From contig JAKOZT010000061.1 in the NCBI GenBank assembly GCA_029779845.1, forward strand, positions 1 to 64,000: a DNA stretch of 64,000 nucleotides, written 5' to 3'. Shown piece by piece: positions 35,301 to 44,043 of this stretch; positions within the stretch are counted from its first letter, which is position 1, and each line of letters starts with the position of its first letter. A program made the position numbers and the translations under genes. The notes beneath the pieces are model-generated. The model ran no database searches, had not been told where the DNA came from, and saw only the letters and a program-made list of their open reading frames with translations. The stretch comes from Pseudomonadota bacterium (GTDB lineage Bacteria; Pseudomonadota; Gammaproteobacteria; Burkholderiales; Burkholderiaceae_C).

Positions 35301-35761
35301 ACGGCTGGGAGACGGCGCGCCGCGTCCGCGCCGCCGGCTTCGCCGATCTGCCCATCCTGATGGTGTCGGCCAACGCCTTCGACAACCAGGCCGGCAAGCT
35401 CGCCGCCGCGGGCGCGCAGGGCTTCGTCGACAAGCCGGTGATCGAATCCGAACTGCTCGCCGCGCTGCAGCGCGTGCTGCAGCTCGAATGGGTGGCCGAG
35501 CTGGCGCGGCCGAGCTGGACGGCGGACAACGCGGCCGCGTCGGCGCGCATTCCCGAGGAGCACGCGCGCACGCTGGTGCGGCTGGCGCGCCTCGGCCACC
35601 GGCAGGGCCTGCTGCTGGCCTTGCAGCGGCTCGCCGAGGAGGCTCCGGAATGCGCCGAGGCGGCAAGCGAGCTGCGCGCGCTGGCGGAGCGCTTCGCCTG
35701 GAACGAGCTGATCGAGCGGCTGCAGCGCTCGCTCGCCCCGCACGAGGGGGAGCCCGCATGA
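32375..35761 (+). CDS. Hybrid histidine kinase with NCS1 transporter input domain
   Basis: A 1128-residue membrane sensor. Residues about 20-490 form a full nucleobase-cation-symport-1 (cytosine/purine permease) domain with about 12 helices, for example TSFLALEAIGGAIALSYGF. Residues 499-536 hold eight cysteines (499, 502, 514, 522, 525, 526, 532, 536) in a zinc-ribbon-like pattern. Two more helices follow, then HisKA (His682 in MTHELRTPLNG), HATPase (NLLGNAVRF, DSGIGIAEQD, GTGLGLT) and a receiver (Asp969). A TTG start is inferred from GAGG six bases upstream; upstream sequence in frame looks like leader. It is divergent from the amide transporter, so it probably senses an amide, urea or nucleobase-like compound. 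ATGA overlap with the next gene. Confidence 0.93.
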   Translation: MTTAPQKIFRIRRDYNSWVADETLEDYALRYTPRHFRKWSEFRVANTAFGATSFLALEAIGGAIALSYGFTNALWAILVVGLIVFLTGLPISYYAARHGLDMDLLTRGAGFGYLGSTLTSLIYASFTFIFFALEAAILALALNMASGWPMWVCYLIASLGVVPLVMYGVTLISRLQLWTQPVWIVLWLLPYAAVALQEPAKFAEFTTLAGRVSGSAGFDALMFASAATVAFSLVVQIGEQVDYLRFLPEKTRANRWRWWGAVLVAGPGWVVPGMAKMLGGAFLAFLVLQHEIPGDKAIEPTHMYQAGYAYLLSDARWVLALTVLFVVVSQVKINLTNAYAGSLAWSNFFARLTHSHPGRVVWLVFNVLIAVLLMTLGVFGALESVLGLYSNVAIAWVGALVADLVVNKPLGWSPKHVEFKRAHLYDINPVGMGAMLFAAALSMLAYTGALGPAAQAGSPFIALAASLAAAPLIAWWTRGRWYQAREPAPLWKPGEIVRCAVCENRFESEDMAHCPAYGAPICSLCCTLESRCHDRCKTDARAADQVRVLLAALLPRRFSEAVNFRVAHYLVVLVSLIALLGAILGVVYEQQAALHPVVSEGLRQPFLQSFALLSLVAAVGAWWIVLGSESRQMAEDESNRQNLLLTREIDAHRRTDAELQRAKDIAEAANQAKTRYVTGMTHELRTPLNGILGYTQILLKDERLHGEPRLAVDTIRRSGEHLHGLIDGLLDLARIEAGKLRLDIAPMSMQELLDDIVGMVAPQAAAKGLSFELKTDGRVPGYVRADARRLRQILVNLLGNAVRFTDKGGIVLRIDHSREVARFEVIDSGIGIAEQDLERIFLPFERGSAGRRSGEPGTGLGLTITHLLTQLMGGELTVKSAPGAGSTFTVRLYLAETGDAPASRGVPRRPVSGYIGARRTLLVVDDQPTQRQMLAGMLLPLGFRIREAASGTECLQSVAELRPDAVLLDITMDDLDGWETARRVRAAGFADLPILMVSANAFDNQAGKLAAAGAQGFVDKPVIESELLAALQRVLQLEWVAELARPSWTADNAAASARIPEEHARTLVRLARLGHRQGLLLALQRLAEEAPECAEAASELRALAERFAWNELIERLQRSLAPHEGEPA

Positions 35762-36624
35762 CGACGCGCGACATCGTGCTGCTCGTCGACGACGCGCCGG
35801 CCTCGCTCGGCGCGCTGTGCAGCGAACTGGAAGCCGAGGGCTACACCGTGCTCGTCGCGCGCGACGGCGAGGCGGCGCTGGCGCAGATCGACCTGGCCGT
35901 GCCCGACGCCATCCTGCTCGACGCGCTGATGCCGGGGCTGGACGGCTTCGAGACCTGCCGCCGCATCAAGGCCCAGCCCGCCTGGGCGCACGTGCCGGTG
36001 GTCTTCATGACCGGCCTGGCCGAGACCGAGCACATCGTCGCCGGTTTCGGCGCGGGCGGGGTCGACTACGTCGTCAAGCCGGTGCGCGCGCAGGAGGTGC
36101 TGGCGCGCCTGGCCACGCACGTGCGCAATGCGCGCGCGGTGCGCCTCGCGCGCGAGGCCGTGGACGTGGGCGGCATGGGCGTGCTGGTGGCCGACGCGCG
36201 CGGCCGGCTCGCCTGGCGCTCGCCGCAGGCGCAGGTCTGGCTGGCCGAGTTCTTCGCCGCCGGCGACGAGGCCTGCATCGCCTGGCTCACCGCCGCCGGC
36301 GGCGAGGCCGAACGCGGCGGCGCCGAGGGCCGCGTGCTCGCCGCGCGGCGCCTGGGCGAGGCGGGCCTGGGCGAGACGATGTGGCTGCTGCGCGTGCGCG
36401 CCGCCGGCGAGGCGCCGGCCTCGCGCCTGGCCACCGCGGCGCTGACGCCGCGCGAGACCGAGGTGCTGTCGTGGATCGCCAAGGGCAAGACCAACCGCGA
36501 CGTGGCCGAGATCCTCGGCATGAGCCCGCGCACCGTGAACAAGCATCTCGAGCATGTGTTCGAGAAGCTCGGCGTGGAGACGCGCGCGGCCGCCGCCGCG
36601 CTGGCCAGCCGCGAGCTCGGGTGA
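35758..36624 (+). CDS. Response regulator, REC plus LuxR-type HTH
   Basis: A 288-residue DNA-binding regulator, partner of the kinase encoded by the overlapping upstream gene. The receiver (residues 1-120) has DD at the N-terminus, phospho-acceptor Asp55 (LLDALMPGLDG) and Lys in YVVKPVRA. A middle region (about 130-215) has a weak PAS-like look (GMGVLVADARGRLAWRS). The GerE helix-turn-helix (about 222-288) contains LTPRETEVLSWIAKGKTNRD and MSPRTVNKHLEHVFEKL. It probably binds the TACGT-N6-ACGTA palindromes and controls amide genes. Confidence 0.93.
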   Translation: MTTRDIVLLVDDAPASLGALCSELEAEGYTVLVARDGEAALAQIDLAVPDAILLDALMPGLDGFETCRRIKAQPAWAHVPVVFMTGLAETEHIVAGFGAGGVDYVVKPVRAQEVLARLATHVRNARAVRLAREAVDVGGMGVLVADARGRLAWRSPQAQVWLAEFFAAGDEACIAWLTAAGGEAERGGAEGRVLAARRLGEAGLGETMWLLRVRAAGEAPASRLATAALTPRETEVLSWIAKGKTNRDVAEILGMSPRTVNKHLEHVFEKLGVETRAAAAALASRELG

Positions 36625-36635
36625 GGTGCCGCGGC

Positions 36636-36641
36636 TATACT
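36636..36641 (+). promoter_or_regulatory. Probable -10 box (TATACT) of the metX promoter
   Basis: TATACT lies 7 bases before the 5' end of the SAM-II-like aptamer, so transcription would begin at the aptamer itself. No convincing -35 hexamer is visible in the end of the preceding gene. Confidence 0.6.
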
Positions 36642-36647
36642 GCCGCC

Positions 36648-36698
36648 CAGCGCTGATTTGTTCCGGCTTGCGAGCGCTCTATAAATCCAGCTAAAGAA
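36648..36698 (+). ncRNA. SAM-II (SAM-alpha) riboswitch aptamer
   Basis: The sequence matches the SAM-II consensus by eye: P1 arms AGCGCT (36649-36654 and 36673-36678), the loop start GATTT, and the conserved 3' segment ATAAATCCAGCTAAAG (36681-36696). It precedes metX, the usual SAM-II gene context. The class binds S-adenosylmethionine through an H-type pseudoknot and is known best from Alphaproteobacteria. Confidence 0.9.
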
Positions 36699-36703
36699 GA
36701 ACG

Positions 36704-36744
36704 CACCCGGCGTTCCGCTTTGGCGGCGCCGGGTGTCTTCTTTT
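36704..36744 (+). terminator. Intrinsic terminator in the metX leader
   Basis: Arms 36704-36712 and 36727-36735 are perfect complements, extended by an inner CCGC/GCGG stem, and are followed by a T-rich run (36736-36744). It starts six bases after the aptamer and ends 12 bp before the ATG, so SAM binding may control termination rather than, or as well as, translation. Confidence 0.75.
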
Positions 36745-36755
36745 GCGAAGGTCTC

Positions 36756-37889
36756 ATGGGATCGCTGGGTGACGTGCAAGCGCAGGCGATGGCGTTCGCC
36801 GAGCCGCTGCCGCTGAAGAGCGGCGCGCAGCTCGCCGGCTACACGCTGGTCTACGAAACCTACGGCCGGCTCAACGCCGACAAGAGCAACGCCGTGCTGG
36901 TGTGCCATGCGCTGAACGCCTCGCACCACGTGGCCGGCACCTACGCCGGCGAGCCGCGCAGCGAGGGCTGGTGGGACAACCTCGTCGGCCCCGGCAAGCC
37001 GCTCGATACGGACCGCTTCTTCGTCATCGGCGTCAACAACCCCGGCTCGTGCTTCGGCTCCACCGGGCCGATGCACGTGAACCCGGCCACCGGCCGCATC
37101 TGGGGCGCCGACTTCCCGGTGGTGACGGTGGAAGACTGGGTCGACGCGCAGGCGCGCCTGCTCGACCGGCTCGGCATCGCGCAGCTCGCCGCGGTGCTCG
37201 GCGGCAGCCTGGGCGGCATGCAGGCGCTGAGCTGGTCGCTGCGCCACCCCGAGCGCCTGCGGTTGTGCATCGCGGTGGCGACGGCGCCCAACCTCTCGGC
37301 GCAGAACATCGCCTTCAACGAGGTGGCTCGGCGCGCCATCGTCACCGACCCCGAGTTCCACGGCGGCCACTTCTACGCGCACGGCGTGGTGCCCAAGCGC
37401 GGGCTGCGCGTGGCACGCATGATCGGCCACATCACGTATCTGTCCGACGACGCGATGGAGATGAAGTTCGGCCGCAGCCTGCGCGCCGCCGAACTGGGCT
37501 ACTCGACGCAGGAGATCGAGTTCGAGATCGAGAGCTACCTGCGCCACCAGGGCGACAAGTTCAGCGAGTACTTCGACGCCAACACCTATCTGCTGATCAC
37601 ACGCGCGCTCGACTACTTCGACCCGGCGCGCGAGCACGGCGGCGACCTGACGCGCGCCTTCGCCGGCGCGAAATGCCGCTTCCAGCTGGTGAGCTTCACC
37701 ACCGACTGGCGCTTCTCGCCGGCGCGCTCGCGCGAGATCGTCAAGGCGCTGCTCGACAACCGCCACCGCGTCAGCTACGCCGAGATCGCCGCGCCGCACG
37801 GCCACGATGCCTTCCTGCTCGACGACGCGCGCTACCACGGCGTGCTGCGCGCCTGCTTCGACAACCTCGCGAAGGAGGTCGGGGCATGA
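36756..37889 (+). CDS. metX: Homoserine O-acyltransferase MetX
   Basis: A 377-residue alpha/beta-hydrolase-fold enzyme that acylates L-homoserine, the first committed step of methionine synthesis. Catalytic Ser is in [10 protein letters not shown], Asp in TDWRFSP and His in [22 protein letters not shown] is a family signature. MetX proteins use acetyl-CoA or succinyl-CoA, and the choice cannot be made by eye here. The ATG at 36756 follows the riboswitch and terminator. The gene overlaps metW by four bases. Confidence 0.95.
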   Translation: MGSLGDVQAQAMAFAEPLPLKSGAQLAGYTLVYETYGRLNADKSNAVLVCHALNASHHVAGTYAGEPRSEGWWDNLVGPGKPLDTDRFFVIGVNNPGSCFGSTGPMHVNPATGRIWGADFPVVTVEDWVDAQARLLDRLGIAQLAAVLGGSLGGMQALSWSLRHPERLRLCIAVATAPNLSAQNIAFNEVARRAIVTDPEFHGGHFYAHGVVPKRGLRVARMIGHITYLSDDAMEMKFGRSLRAAELGYSTQEIEFEIESYLRHQGDKFSEYFDANTYLLITRALDYFDPAREHGGDLTRAFAGAKCRFQLVSFTTDWRFSPARSREIVKALLDNRHRVSYAEIAAPHGHDAFLLDDARYHGVLRACFDNLAKEVGA

Positions 37890-38470
37890 GTGAGCGCAAG
37901 GATCTGGAAATCATCGCGAGCCTGGTGCCCGAAGGCTCGCGCGTGCTCGACCTCGGCTGCGGCAACGGCGAACTGCTTGCGTACCTGCAAGCGCAGCGCG
38001 GCTGCACCGGCTACGGCATCGAGATCGCCGACGACAACGTGCTGGCCTGCGCGCAGCGCGGCGTCGACGTCATCCAGCTCAACCTGGAAGAGGGCCTGGC
38101 GATCTTCGAGGACAGGAGCTTCGACGTCGTGCTGCAGCTCGAGACGCTGCAGCACCTGCGCAACACCGAGAAGATGCTGCGCGAGACGGCGCGCGTCGGG
38201 CGCATCGGCATCGTCAGCTTCCCGAACTTCGCGCACTGGCCGAACCGCGTGCGCGTGGCCAGCGGCCGCATGCCGGTGACCAAGGCGCTGCCCTACGAGT
38301 GGTACGACACGCCGAACATCCGCGTCGGCACCTATGCCGATTTCGAGGTGCTGGCGCGCAAGGACGGGCTGCGCATCCTCGATTCGTTCGGCATCCAGAA
38401 CGGCGAGGCGGTGCGGGCGTGGCCGAACCTGCTCGCGAGCGTCGCGGTGTTCAAGTTCGAGCGCGGATGA
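37886..38470 (+). CDS. metW: MetW methyltransferase-like methionine biosynthesis protein
   Basis: A 194-residue class I SAM-methyltransferase-fold protein always paired with metX in many Proteobacteria and needed for full MetX function. Motif I is [12 protein letters not shown]; the MetW-specific segments are [27 protein letters not shown] and [12 protein letters not shown]. The start overlaps the metX stop (ATGA), with AAGGAGG upstream. It shares the SAM-II-controlled transcript. Confidence 0.95.
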   Translation: MSERKDLEIIASLVPEGSRVLDLGCGNGELLAYLQAQRGCTGYGIEIADDNVLACAQRGVDVIQLNLEEGLAIFEDRSFDVVLQLETLQHLRNTEKMLRETARVGRIGIVSFPNFAHWPNRVRVASGRMPVTKALPYEWYDTPNIRVGTYADFEVLARKDGLRILDSFGIQNGEAVRAWPNLLASVAVFKFERG

Positions 38471-38568
38471 GGCGGTGACGCCGGATCACTCGCGGCGGTT
38501 CGGCGAGCGGCCCGCGCCCGATTCTCTCCGACGTTCCGGGCATTCAGAGGCGCCGACCCGTTCGAAGA

Positions 38569-40089
<1,521 letters not shown>

Positions 40090-40124
40090 GGCGTGGCGGG
40101 AGGGTGAATGGAGAAGGTCGGCGC

Positions 40125-40910
40125 TCAGGCGATCAGCTTCGCTGCGATGGCCTCGCGCAGCGACGGCGTGATGCCGAGCTCGTGCTGCAGGTACCGATCC
40201 AGGGAGGTGTAGCGCTCGTCGATCGCATGGAATGCGGCCGCGAGGTAGGCGGGCTCCACGGACAGGACGACACGGGCGGCCTCGGTCGACATCGGGCCGA
40301 AGCGTTTGGACAGTTCCTTGCGCAGGTGCTCGATACGGCCCTCGTCGCATTCGACGCTGTTGGTCAGGCAGTAGTCGGCCATGACATCGTCCTCGTGCAC
40401 TCCGAGCATCGTGTGGACGAGCGCCACCAGCAGCCCCGTTCGGTCCTTCCCTGCCGAGCAGTACACCACCGAAGCGCGGTCCGAGCGGGCCAGCATGCGC
40501 AGGTACGCGCCGTAGGCCTGCGTCAGCGCGGGCCGGAACGGCAGTGTCGCGTAGCGGCCCGTCAGCGTGCGTCGTGCTGCCGCGGCATCCAGCGCCTGGG
40601 CGGCTTCGAGATGCGGCGCCATCTCGGCCGTCTCGCCGTCGGCAACGATGAGCTCGCATGAAGGGATTCGCGCGCAGGGAGCGCTCTCGCGTTCGCTGGT
40701 GCCTCGCAGGTCGACGCAGCAGGCGATGCCCATCGCCTGCATGAGCCCGAGGTCGGCGGGCGTTGCCGATGAATGCTGGCCCGATCGGTACAGCCTTCCC
40801 GTGACGAGATGCCCGCCCCCCGCAATCGCGTAGCCGCCGAAGTCCCGGAAGTTGCGGATGCCTTGGCTCGCGACCAGGCGGTGGTGCGGTGCTCGAACCT
40901 GCGCGCTCAT
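40125..40910 (-). CDS. Tyrosine/serine phosphatase family protein (Y_phosphatase3)
   Basis: A 261-residue cysteine phosphatase. The P-loop is YCSAGKDRTG, with Cys151 as nucleophile and Arg156; the usual His before Cys is a Tyr. GIRNFRDFGGY near residue 17 is the family N-terminal motif. Such enzymes dephosphorylate proteins, phosphoinositides or small molecules. It lies 5 bp after the thiolase gene and before the ligase gene, an unusual place that could mean a phosphorylated intermediate. An APH-fold kinase is encoded in the neighbouring operon. Confidence 0.9.
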   Translation of the reverse strand: MSAQVRAPHHRLVASQGIRNFRDFGGYAIAGGGHLVTGRLYRSGQHSSATPADLGLMQAMGIACCVDLRGTSERESAPCARIPSCELIVADGETAEMAPHLEAAQALDAAAARRTLTGRYATLPFRPALTQAYGAYLRMLARSDRASVVYCSAGKDRTGLLVALVHTMLGVHEDDVMADYCLTNSVECDEGRIEHLRKELSKRFGPMSTEAARVVLSVEPAYLAAAFHAIDERYTSLDRYLQHELGITPSLREAIAAKLIA

Positions 40911-40915
40911 GAGAC

Positions 40916-42133
40916 TCAGAGTCCAAGCACGGTCACGACGATGGCGGCCGAGTCTTCCTTGAGGAAGCCCCCGCCGTTCTCCGCCAGGGCGATGCGTGGC
41001 TTGTTGTCCGCCTGGCGAGCACCGCCCCGGCCTCGGAGTTGAACGGTGAGTTCGTGGATCTGTGAAAGCCCGGTCGCGCCGATCGGGTGGCCGTTTCGGA
41101 CCAGGCCGCCGGAGGTGTTGATCGGCACGCGCCCGCCCAGGCGGGTGTGGCCTTCGCGCAGAAAACGCACGCCCCCGCCAGGCTCGCAGAGGCCCAGCGC
41201 CTCGGAGTAGACCAGTTCGGAGGGCGAGGACGCGTCGTGCAACTCGACCAGGTTCACGTCCGCGGGGCCGACCCCGGCGGCCTCATAGGCCGCGCGGCTG
41301 ACACGGGTGGCGAGCTTGTCGATCGCCGGCGTGTAGTCGTAGCCGCTGGCCAGCACGGAACTCCGGATCGTCACCGGTTGCCGCACCCCCAGCTCCCGCG
41401 CTGCCTTCGGCGACATGATCACCGCGGCGGAAGCGCCGTCCGCAATCGGCGAGCACATCAGCAGCGTCAACGGGCTGACGATGGGGGGCGAGTCGAGGAC
41501 CTGCCTAGGTGTCAGCGTTTCCCGGAACTGCGCGTTGGGGTTGAGGCTGCCGTGGAAGGCGTTCTTGGCGGAGACCTCGGCGAAGTCCTCCGCCGTGGCG
41601 CCGCTGGCCGCCATGTAGTCCCTCGTCATGCGGGCGTACACGTCCATGAAGACGGACCGGGACTCTCCGGCGCCGCCGGGCGTGCCCCCCGCGCCGAAGG
41701 CGAACGTCCGCAGCGCCTGCCCGTCCTCCACATCGGTGCAGCCATCGAAGACCGAGAAGACCTTGCGCTTGTCCGCGCTGTAGAGCTTCTCGACCCCGAA
41801 GGCGAGCACGATGTCGTGGGCGCCCAGGGTCACCATGCTCGCCGCCTGCTGCAAGGCCGTGGACGCGGTGGCGCAGGCGTTCTCGACGTTGACCACCGGC
41901 ACCCCGCCCAGCCCCATGCCGCGCAGAATGGCCTGCCCCGCAATGCACACTTGGCCGGTCATCAGCGAGGCCGCGGCGTTGCCGGCCCAGACCGCCTGGA
42001 TCTTGTCGATGCCGATGCCTGCGTCGTCGAGGGCCTTGCGGATCGCCTCATGCGCGAGCGAACTCAGCGTGCGGTCCGGATGCCTTCCGAAGCGCGTCAT
42101 GCCCACCCCTGCGATCACTGCGTTCTGCTTCAT
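40916..42133 (-). CDS. SCP2-type thiolase / acetyl-CoA acetyltransferase-like
   Basis: A 405-residue thiolase-fold protein of the lipid-transfer/SCP-x group. The nucleophile is Cys87 in ENACATASTAL; VELHDASSPSELV and GGLVRNGHPIGATGLSQ are the conserved His-bearing segments. The usual third-motif CxG near the C-terminus reads LAENGGGF, as in this subgroup. It probably cleaves or forms a 3-oxoacyl-CoA. GAGGA lies before the ATG at 42133, and it follows the biotin carboxylase gene by 8 bp. Confidence 0.9.
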   Translation of the reverse strand: MKQNAVIAGVGMTRFGRHPDRTLSSLAHEAIRKALDDAGIGIDKIQAVWAGNAAASLMTGQVCIAGQAILRGMGLGGVPVVNVENACATASTALQQAASMVTLGAHDIVLAFGVEKLYSADKRKVFSVFDGCTDVEDGQALRTFAFGAGGTPGGAGESRSVFMDVYARMTRDYMAASGATAEDFAEVSAKNAFHGSLNPNAQFRETLTPRQVLDSPPIVSPLTLLMCSPIADGASAAVIMSPKAARELGVRQPVTIRSSVLASGYDYTPAIDKLATRVSRAAYEAAGVGPADVNLVELHDASSPSELVYSEALGLCEPGGGVRFLREGHTRLGGRVPINTSGGLVRNGHPIGATGLSQIHELTVQLRGRGGARQADNKPRIALAENGGGFLKEDSAAIVVTVLGL

Positions 42134-42141
42134 GCCTGTCC

Positions 42142-43506
42142 TCACTCACTGCGGAAAGTCGGCAGCAGCGTCGTTTCGAGCCACTGGGTGCCGAGGCGAT
42201 TGGCCCTGAAGTCCTCGTGCGCGACGATGGCCTTCAGAAGGGGAATGTTGGTCGCCAGCCCGCCGACCTCGAATCGCGCCAGTGCCGCTTCGAGACGCTG
42301 CAGCGCCTGTTCGCGGTTGGCGCCACGGACGATCAGCTTGGCGATCATGCTGTCGTAGTAGGGCGGAACCATCGTCCCTTCCGTCACCGCGCTGTCGACG
42401 CGCACCCCGGGGCCGGTGGGAGGACGCCATCGCGTGATTCGGCCAGGGCAGGGCGCGAAGTTCCTCGCCGGGTCCTCCGCAAGAATCCGGGCTTCGATGG
42501 CGTGGCCGGAAACCTCGATCGATGCCTGCTCGGGCAGTGAACGCATGCCCAGCGCCGTTTCCAGCTGCAGCCGGACCAGGTCGCAGCCGGTGACTTCCTC
42601 GGACACGGGATGCTCGACCTGGATCCGGGCATTGACCTCCATGAAGGAGAAGCGCTGCCGCTCCTCGTCGTAGAGGAACTCGACGGTGCCGGCATTGCGG
42701 TACTTGATCGAGGACAGCAAGTCGACGGCCGCCTGTCGAAGCTGTGCGCGCGCATCCGGCGGCAGGACGGCCGCCGGTGCTTCCTCGATCATCTTCTGGT
42801 AGCGCCGCTGCAGCGAGCAATCGCGCTCACCGAAGTGGACGGCGCGGCCTTCGCCGTCCCCGACGACCTGAACCTCCAGGTGTCGCGCCCGCTCGACATA
42901 GGCCTCGAGGTAGAGCGAATCGTCGCCGAAGGCCTCGCGGGCGGTGGTCTGTGCGCGGTCGAATGCCTTGGAGAGTTCTTCCGCGTTGCGCGCCACGATC
43001 ATGCCGCGCCCACCCCCGCCGGCCGAGGCCTTGGTGATGACCGGGTAGCCGATGTCCGACGCCACTTCCAACGCATGCGCGAGGTCTCGCAACTTGTCGC
43101 TGCCCCGCGTCAAGGGGATGCCGGCGTCTCGTGCCACGCGCTTGGCCGAGATCTTGTCGCCGACCGCGCGCACCGATTCGGCGCGTGGGCCCACGAAGAT
43201 CAGGCCCGCCTGCGCGCACAGCTCGGACAGCTCCGGTCGCTCGGACAGGAAGCCGTAGCCCGGATGCAAGGCCGTGCAGCCGCTGCTGGTGGCTGCGTGG
43301 ACGATGAGATCGAGGTTGAGATAGGAGTCACGCGACGCGGCGGGCCCCAGCACCAGCACGCGCCCGGCTTCGCGTGCGGGCAGGCCATCGCGATCGGCCT
43401 GCGAGACGCCGAGCACCGTCTCCACGCCGGCGGCGTGCGCCGCGCGGATGATGCGCAGCGCGATCTCGCCGCGATTGGCGACGAACAGTCGATGCACCGG
43501 TTCCAC
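42142..43506 (-). CDS. Biotin carboxylase subunit (AccC-like)
   Basis: A 454-residue ATP-grasp enzyme that carboxylates biotin with bicarbonate and ATP. Order: biotin carboxylase N domain (FVANRGEIALRIIRAAH), ATP-grasp (ASAGGGGRGMIVARN; FMEVNARIQVEHPVSEEVTG) and C domain. It starts with GTG directly after the BCCP stop. This is a separate subunit, not the housekeeping accBC pair by context, since a carboxyltransferase-like gene and thiolase flank it. A duplicate accC is likely elsewhere. Confidence 0.95.
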   Translation of the reverse strand: MEPVHRLFVANRGEIALRIIRAAHAAGVETVLGVSQADRDGLPAREAGRVLVLGPAASRDSYLNLDLIVHAATSSGCTALHPGYGFLSERPELSELCAQAGLIFVGPRAESVRAVGDKISAKRVARDAGIPLTRGSDKLRDLAHALEVASDIGYPVITKASAGGGGRGMIVARNAEELSKAFDRAQTTAREAFGDDSLYLEAYVERARHLEVQVVGDGEGRAVHFGERDCSLQRRYQKMIEEAPAAVLPPDARAQLRQAAVDLLSSIKYRNAGTVEFLYDEERQRFSFMEVNARIQVEHPVSEEVTGCDLVRLQLETALGMRSLPEQASIEVSGHAIEARILAEDPARNFAPCPGRITRWRPPTGPGVRVDSAVTEGTMVPPYYDSMIAKLIVRGANREQALQRLEAALARFEVGGLATNIPLLKAIVAHEDFRANRLGTQWLETTLLPTFRSE

Positions 43507-44034
43507 TCAACCTCGCGTGTCGATGACGAACAGCGGCTGGCCGAACTCGACCAGGGCGCCGTCGTCGACGAGGACGGACTTGATCACGCCCGCGACCCCG
43601 GCTTGCACCGTCGTGAAGAGCTTCATCACTTCGATGAGACAGACTTCCGTGCCCGGCTCGACACGCTGGCCCACCTCGACGTAAGGCGCCGCGCCGGGCT
43701 TGGCCGAGCGGTAGAAGTTGCCCAGCGAAGGGGTGCGGATGGGGACGCAGCCTTCCGGGAACTCGGCCTGTTCGGCGTTCGGGCTCGCCTTCGGCGCCGT
43801 GCTCCCGGAGGAGGGGGCGGCCGCCGGCGTCTGCGGGGCCGGGGCCGTGGCGGGCGTCGCGGCCACGGCCACCGAAGAGGCCACCGCGGCCGCCCCATCC
43901 CGCCGCAGCGTGCGACCCGCCTCGCCGCGGCCGAGATAGAGGTAGGTGTCGTCGAGCTGGAGTTCCAGCTCGCGCCAGCTGCTTTGCTCGTACAACTGCA
44001 CGAGCCCTTCAAGGTCTTGGTCAGAGATGCTCAT
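43507..44034 (-). CDS. Biotin carboxyl carrier protein (AccB-like)
   Basis: A 175-residue carrier. It has a helical N-terminus, an Ala/Pro-rich flexible linker (about residues 50-90) and a C-terminal biotinyl domain with the biotinylation motif EVMKLF, where Lys138 receives biotin. The layout is that of acetyl-CoA carboxylase BCCP. It lies between the carboxyltransferase-like gene (9 bp) and the biotin carboxylase gene (0 bp), so the three form one carboxylase. Confidence 0.95.
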   Translation of the reverse strand: MSISDQDLEGLVQLYEQSSWRELELQLDDTYLYLGRGEAGRTLRRDGAAAVASSVAVAATPATAPAPQTPAAAPSSGSTAPKASPNAEQAEFPEGCVPIRTPSLGNFYRSAKPGAAPYVEVGQRVEPGTEVCLIEVMKLFTTVQAGVAGVIKSVLVDDGALVEFGQPLFVIDTRG

Positions 44035-44043
44035 GGGTGTTCC

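Noticed and set aside
32273..35743. An 1156-codon open frame antisense to the histidine kinase, and similar long antisense frames elsewhere
   Set aside because: The product is Arg/Gln/His-rich without domains, and the opposite strand encodes a clear multi-domain protein. Such frames are expected at this GC content.
36625..36647. A canonical -35 box for metX
   Set aside because: No hexamer near TTGACA occurs at 16-18 bp from the TATACT box; only the -10 box is claimed.
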